From an uncultured Ruminococcus sp. (GTDB taxonomy: Bacteria; Bacillota; Clostridia; Oscillospirales; Ruminococcaceae), in NCBI GenBank assembly GCA_947177715.1, contig CAMWVM010000049.1, forward strand, positions 1-9,075: 9,075 bases of DNA, read 5' to 3'. Below are positions 6,861 to 9,075 of the stretch, in pieces. Both the position numbers and the translations under genes were made by a program. Position 1 is the first letter of the stretch. Every line of letters begins with the position of its first letter. The notes under the pieces were generated by a model that ran no database searches, was not told the DNA's origin, and saw nothing but the letters and a program-made list of their open reading frames with translations.

Positions 6861-8093
6861 TTATTTATTGTTTTTTCTCTTTTCCTCAAGCTTAGCACGA
6901 ACTTTGATTGGCAAACCGAAAAGGTTGATAAATCCTGCTGAATCTGCCTGATTATAAACTTCGTCCTCATCGAATGTAGCTACTTCCTCATCATATAGTG
7001 TATATGGTGAAGTTACGCCTGCATTAATGATATTACCCTTATAAAGCTTGAGTTTTACATCACCTGTAACTGTTTTCTGAGTTTCAGTTACAAATGCACT
7101 CATTGCTTCACGAAGAGGTGTATACCACTGACCGTTATAAACAATGTCAGCAAATTTAATGCCGAGATACTGTTTAACTCTTGCTGTTTCCTTATCAATA
7201 GTAATTGTTTCAAGAACCTCATGAGCGTGGTAAAGAATTGCTCCGCCCGGAGTTTCATAAACACCTCTTGACTTCATACCAACAAGACGGTTCTCAACCA
7301 AATCAGCAAGACCTATTCCATTTTCTCCGCCCAATTTATTAAGTGCTGTTACCATTTCAACACCATTAAGCTCTTTGCCGTCCAGCATTGTAGGAATACC
7401 TTTTTCAAAATGAATTGTGATATATGTAGGCTTGTCAGGAGCATCTATAGGAGATACGCCCATTTCAAGGAAGCCTTCCTTTTCATACTGCGGCTCGTTT
7501 GCAGGATCTTCAAGGTCAAGACCTTCATGAGAAAGATGCCAAAGGTTTTTATCCTTAGAATAGTTAGTTTCTCTGTTTATTTTAAGAGGAATGTTGTGTG
7601 CTTCTGCATATTCAATTTCCTGTTCTCTTGATTTAAGATCCCAAACTCTCCAAGGAGCGATGATTTCCATATCAGGAGCAAAAGCTTTAATAGCAAGCTC
7701 AAATCTTACTTGGTCGTTACCCTTACCTGTACAGCCGTGGCAGATAGCGTCAGCGCCTTCTGCAATAGCGATTTCAGCAATTCTTTTAGCGATAATTGGT
7801 CTTGCAAAAGAAGTACCGAGCATGTATCTGTTTTCATAGATAGCGCCTGCCTGAACTGTTGGGTAAACGTATTCTTCAATGAATTCTTCCTTCAAATCTT
7901 CAATATATAGCTTTGAAGCTCCTGTCTTAATAGCTTTTTCTTCAAGTCCGTCAAGCTCTGTACCCTGTCCCACATCACCTGAAACAGCGATAACCTCACA
8001 GTTATTATAATTCTCTTTCAACCATGGAATAATGATTGAAGTATCAAGTCCGCCTGAATAAGCAAGTACAACTTTTTTAATTTCCTTTGCCAT
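6861..8093 (-). CDS. argG: Argininosuccinate synthase
   Basis: Condenses citrulline and aspartate with ATP to argininosuccinate; cytosolic tetramer. The 410-residue length is normal for the bacterial type. The N-terminal nucleotide-binding motif AYSGGLDTS is at 11-19, [14 protein letters not shown] at 118-131 matches the conserved substrate/ATP segment, and [14 protein letters not shown] at 178-191 matches the family signature for the citrulline/aspartate site. An in-frame ATG at 8106-8108 overlaps the ribosome site itself; the ATG at 8091-8093, 8 nt after GGAGG, is the real start. It is the first gene behind the strong promoter at 8158-8185 and is followed by the largest gap in the operon (79 nt), containing a terminator-like hairpin, so it may be made in excess over later genes. 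Confidence 0.98.
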   Translation of the reverse strand: MAKEIKKVVLAYSGGLDTSIIIPWLKENYNNCEVIAVSGDVGQGTELDGLEEKAIKTGASKLYIEDLKEEFIEEYVYPTVQAGAIYENRYMLGTSFARPIIAKRIAEIAIAEGADAICHGCTGKGNDQVRFELAIKAFAPDMEIIAPWRVWDLKSREQEIEYAEAHNIPLKINRETNYSKDKNLWHLSHEGLDLEDPANEPQYEKEGFLEMGVSPIDAPDKPTYITIHFEKGIPTMLDGKELNGVEMVTALNKLGGENGIGLADLVENRLVGMKSRGVYETPGGAILYHAHEVLETITIDKETARVKQYLGIKFADIVYNGQWYTPLREAMSAFVTETQKTVTGDVKLKLYKGNIINAGVTSPYTLYDEEVATFDEDEVYNQADSAGFINLFGLPIKVRAKLEEKRKNNK

Positions 8094-8101
8094 AATTAAT
8101 T

Positions 8102-8106
8102 CCTCC
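8102..8106 (-). promoter_or_regulatory. Ribosome binding site deciding the argG start
   Basis: GGAGG on the minus strand, 8 nt before the ATG at 8091-8093. The alternative ATG at 8106-8108 lies inside this site and cannot use it. Confidence 0.85.
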
Positions 8107-8157
8107 ATATTTCATATTTGTGATAATATTTTATCTAAACATTAACATTACAATATT

Positions 8158-8185
8158 ATTATACACTATTATTTTATATTGTCAA
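8158..8185 (-). promoter_or_regulatory. Sigma-A type promoter of argG and the arg operon
   Basis: Minus strand: a perfect -35 TTGACA (8185-8180), a 16-nt spacer and a perfect -10 TATAAT (8163-8158). The predicted transcript would start near 8151 and carry a leader of about 58 nt. That is too short for a T-box or known riboswitch, so control is more likely by a DNA-binding repressor such as ArgR/AhrC. A promoter this close to consensus would normally need repression when arginine is plentiful. Confidence 0.8.
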
Positions 8186-8227
8186 GTATTTTTGCATAAA
8201 AAGTTTGCGTTTATACATCATTTCAAC

Positions 8228-8253
8228 ATTTTTAATGCATAAACATTAAAAAT
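8228..8253. repeat. Perfect 10-bp inverted repeat, candidate operator
   Basis: ATTTTTAATG (8228-8237) and CATTAAAAAT (8244-8253) are exact reverse complements separated by CATAAA. The element lies 43 bp upstream of the argG -35 and about 130 bp upstream of the divergent promoter's -35. Its symmetry and AT-richness suggest a binding site for a dimeric regulator. It does not match the spacing of a classic 18-bp ARG box well. Confidence 0.5.
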
Positions 8254-8383
8254 ATGCAACTTTATATACATAACAATTAAAAATTAAAAGTGAAAATAAG
8301 ATTTAAGGTAACAGCAATAACAATTCAAATGCTAATGATAATAGTATCTTTTTTGTTCTGTGCACTAAAAAATCTTATATATC

Positions 8384-8412
8384 TTGAAAACATAATTTTT
8401 TTGAGATATAAT
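8384..8412 (+). promoter_or_regulatory. Promoter of the flavin-reductase-like gene
   Basis: TTGAAA (8384-8389), a 17-nt spacer and TATAAT (8407-8412) on the plus strand. The start of transcription would be near 8419, about 37 nt before the chosen ATG, and AGAAAGG at 8437-8443 would be the ribosome site. Confidence 0.7.
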
Positions 8413-8455
8413 ATAAATATATAGTATAGAAATTTTAGAAAGGCTGGTATTGAAT

Positions 8456-8992
8456 ATGATTAATGCAACAATGGAAGAGATGGGTTTTAAGAAAATTGAA
8501 ATGGAAGAACTTACTGCTGAAAAGATTAATCCTTTTAAAATGATAGGGAAGGATTGGATGCTTGTTACTGCTGGTAATGAAAAAGGCTGGAACACAATGA
8601 CGGCATCATGGGGCTTCATGGGAGTAATGTGGGGAAAGAATGTGGTTACAACAGTTATTCGTCCTCAAAGATACACAAAAGAATTTATTGATAATTCTGA
8701 ATATTTTACTCTTAGCTTTTTTGGAGAAGACCAAAGAGCTGCGTTAGCATACTGCGGAAAATACAGCGGAAGAGATGTTGACAAGACTAAGGAAACAGGA
8801 CTTGTACCTGTGTTCACAGACGGTACAACAGCTTTTGAACAGGCGAATACGGTTATCGTATGCAGAAAAATGTATTCACAGGATATGAACGCTGAATGTT
8901 TTATTGACAAGTCTGCTGATGAACAGTGGTATCCAAATAAGGATTATCATACAGAATATATTGGTGAGATAACTGCAGTTTATGTAAAGTAG
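8456..8992 (+). CDS. Flavin-reductase-like, FMN-binding split-barrel protein
   Basis: A 178-residue protein resembling the 'flavin reductase family protein' group of anaerobic Firmicutes, whose members bind FMN in a split beta-barrel dimer. Seen: NPFKMIGKDWMLVTAG at 25-40, NTMTASWG at 46-53 (flavin-contact segment of the family), VIRPQRYT at 67-74, YFTLSFF at 83-89, SGRDVDK at 104-110 and an IGEI strand near the end at 169-172. The physiological substrate is unknown; electron transfer or reduction of a small molecule is inferred from family only. A TTG at 8450 could be an alternative start 6 nt after AAAGG; the ATG at 8456 is 12 nt away and is preferred by codon type. It is divergent from the arg operon and apparently monocistronic, so a functional link to arginine is not implied. 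The two inverted repeats after the stop may end its transcript. Confidence 0.87.
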   Translation: MINATMEEMGFKKIEMEELTAEKINPFKMIGKDWMLVTAGNEKGWNTMTASWGFMGVMWGKNVVTTVIRPQRYTKEFIDNSEYFTLSFFGEDQRAALAYCGKYSGRDVDKTKETGLVPVFTDGTTAFEQANTVIVCRKMYSQDMNAECFIDKSADEQWYPNKDYHTEYIGEITAVYVK

Positions 8993-9010
8993 AAATAACC
9001 TACTACTAAT

Positions 9011-9035
9011 GTCCCCCACCTCTAAGGTGTCGGAC
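9011..9035. repeat. Hairpin-forming inverted repeat downstream of the flavin-reductase gene
   Basis: CACCT (9017-9021) and AGGTG (9025-9029) pair around CTA, and after a 2-nt mismatch GTCC (9011-9014) pairs with GGAC (9032-9035). It starts 18 nt after the stop codon. No T-run follows, so it is not a classical intrinsic terminator by itself. Confidence 0.55.
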
Positions 9036-9044
9036 AACTTAGAA

Positions 9045-9075
9045 TTTCAGTTAGGGATACAAACCCTAACTGAAA
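9045..9075. repeat. Perfect 12-bp inverted repeat at the window edge
   Basis: TTTCAGTTAGGG (9045-9056) and CCCTAACTGAAA (9064-9075) are exact reverse complements with a 7-nt loop ATACAAA. The window ends at the last paired base, so the palindrome may be longer. It could be a terminator for the flavin-reductase-like gene, or part of a dispersed repeat or mobile-element end together with 9011-9035. The sequence after the stem is not visible, so these cannot be separated. Confidence 0.65.

Larger units (their letters stand above)
8109..8455. other. Divergent intergenic region (no gene seen)
   Basis: About 345 bases of very AT-rich DNA between argG and the flavin-reductase-like gene. It holds both promoters, the 10-bp inverted repeat at 8228-8253, a smaller palindrome GATAA-4-TTATC at 8122-8135 inside the argG leader, and TGCATA-type hexamers at 8193, 8236 and (inverted) 8253. 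The stretch from about 8260 to 8383 shows nothing I can name. I found no convincing coding sequence or structured RNA. Confidence 0.7.

Noticed and set aside
8094..8151. Possible T-box or riboswitch in the argG leader
   Set aside because: The predicted leader is only about 58 nt, with no T-box sequence or complex fold; too short for known arginine-responsive leader RNAs.
8296..8378. ATAAGATTT / AAATCTTAT inverted repeat 65 bp apart upstream of the plus-strand gene
   Set aside because: Nine-base matches over this distance are easily expected by chance in such AT-rich DNA, and neither copy sits at a promoter element in a meaningful way.
8365..8619. 84-codon minus-strand frame opposite the flavin-reductase-like start
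   Set aside because: It covers the plus-strand promoter and the start of a recognisable gene, has no good ribosome site, and its C-terminal part is translated AT-rich intergenic DNA.
1..9075. CRISPR arrays, tRNA or rRNA genes, transposase or phage genes
   Set aside because: I saw no regularly spaced repeats, no tRNA-like cloverleaf sequence and no protein of these classes; nearly all of the window is explained by the arg operon and one divergent gene.

Overview
The window is an arginine biosynthesis operon from a low-to-moderate GC Gram-positive bacterium. The best guess is a Clostridia / Oscillospiraceae-like gut anaerobe. This rests on purine-rich GGAGG/AAGGA ribosome binding sites, AT-rich intergenic DNA, consensus sigma-A promoters, a monocistronic FMN-binding flavin-reductase-like gene of a type common in anaerobic Firmicutes, and general protein character. 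The exact taxon cannot be fixed from the sequence alone.

Layout: nine genes run on the minus strand, in transcription order argG (6861-8093), a GNAT acetyltransferase (6341-6781), argH (4958-6328), a four-helix membrane protein of unknown function (4518-4961), argC (3575-4504), a PrdX/ProXp-ala-like aminoacyl-tRNA deacylase (3111-3575), argJ (1823-3097), argB (922-1791) and the first 298 codons of argD (1-894, cut by the window edge). Gaps inside the cluster are -4 to 31 nt, except for 79 nt after argG, which holds a terminator-like hairpin. A near-perfect promoter (TTGACA-16-TATAAT, minus strand) lies upstream of argG. A divergent flavin-reductase-like gene (8456-8992, plus strand) has its own promoter (TTGAAA-17-TATAAT). 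The right edge (9011-9075) holds two hairpin-forming inverted repeats.

How the genes fit together: ArgJ recycles the acetyl group from N-acetylornithine to glutamate, ArgB phosphorylates N-acetylglutamate, ArgC reduces it, ArgD transaminates it, and ArgG plus ArgH turn citrulline into arginine. The ornithine-to-citrulline step (argF) and carbamoyl-phosphate synthase are not visible; they may lie beyond position 1. ArgB has the N-terminal extension and C-terminal signature of arginine-inhibited kinases, which fits an acetyl-recycling pathway controlled at ArgB.

The core is ordinary. The parts worth a second look are the three non-arg genes threaded between the enzymes (two of them overlapping the upstream arg gene), the hairpin separating argG from the rest, the symmetric sequence upstream of the argG promoter, and the structured DNA at the right edge. 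I did not find convincing evidence for a wholly new system.
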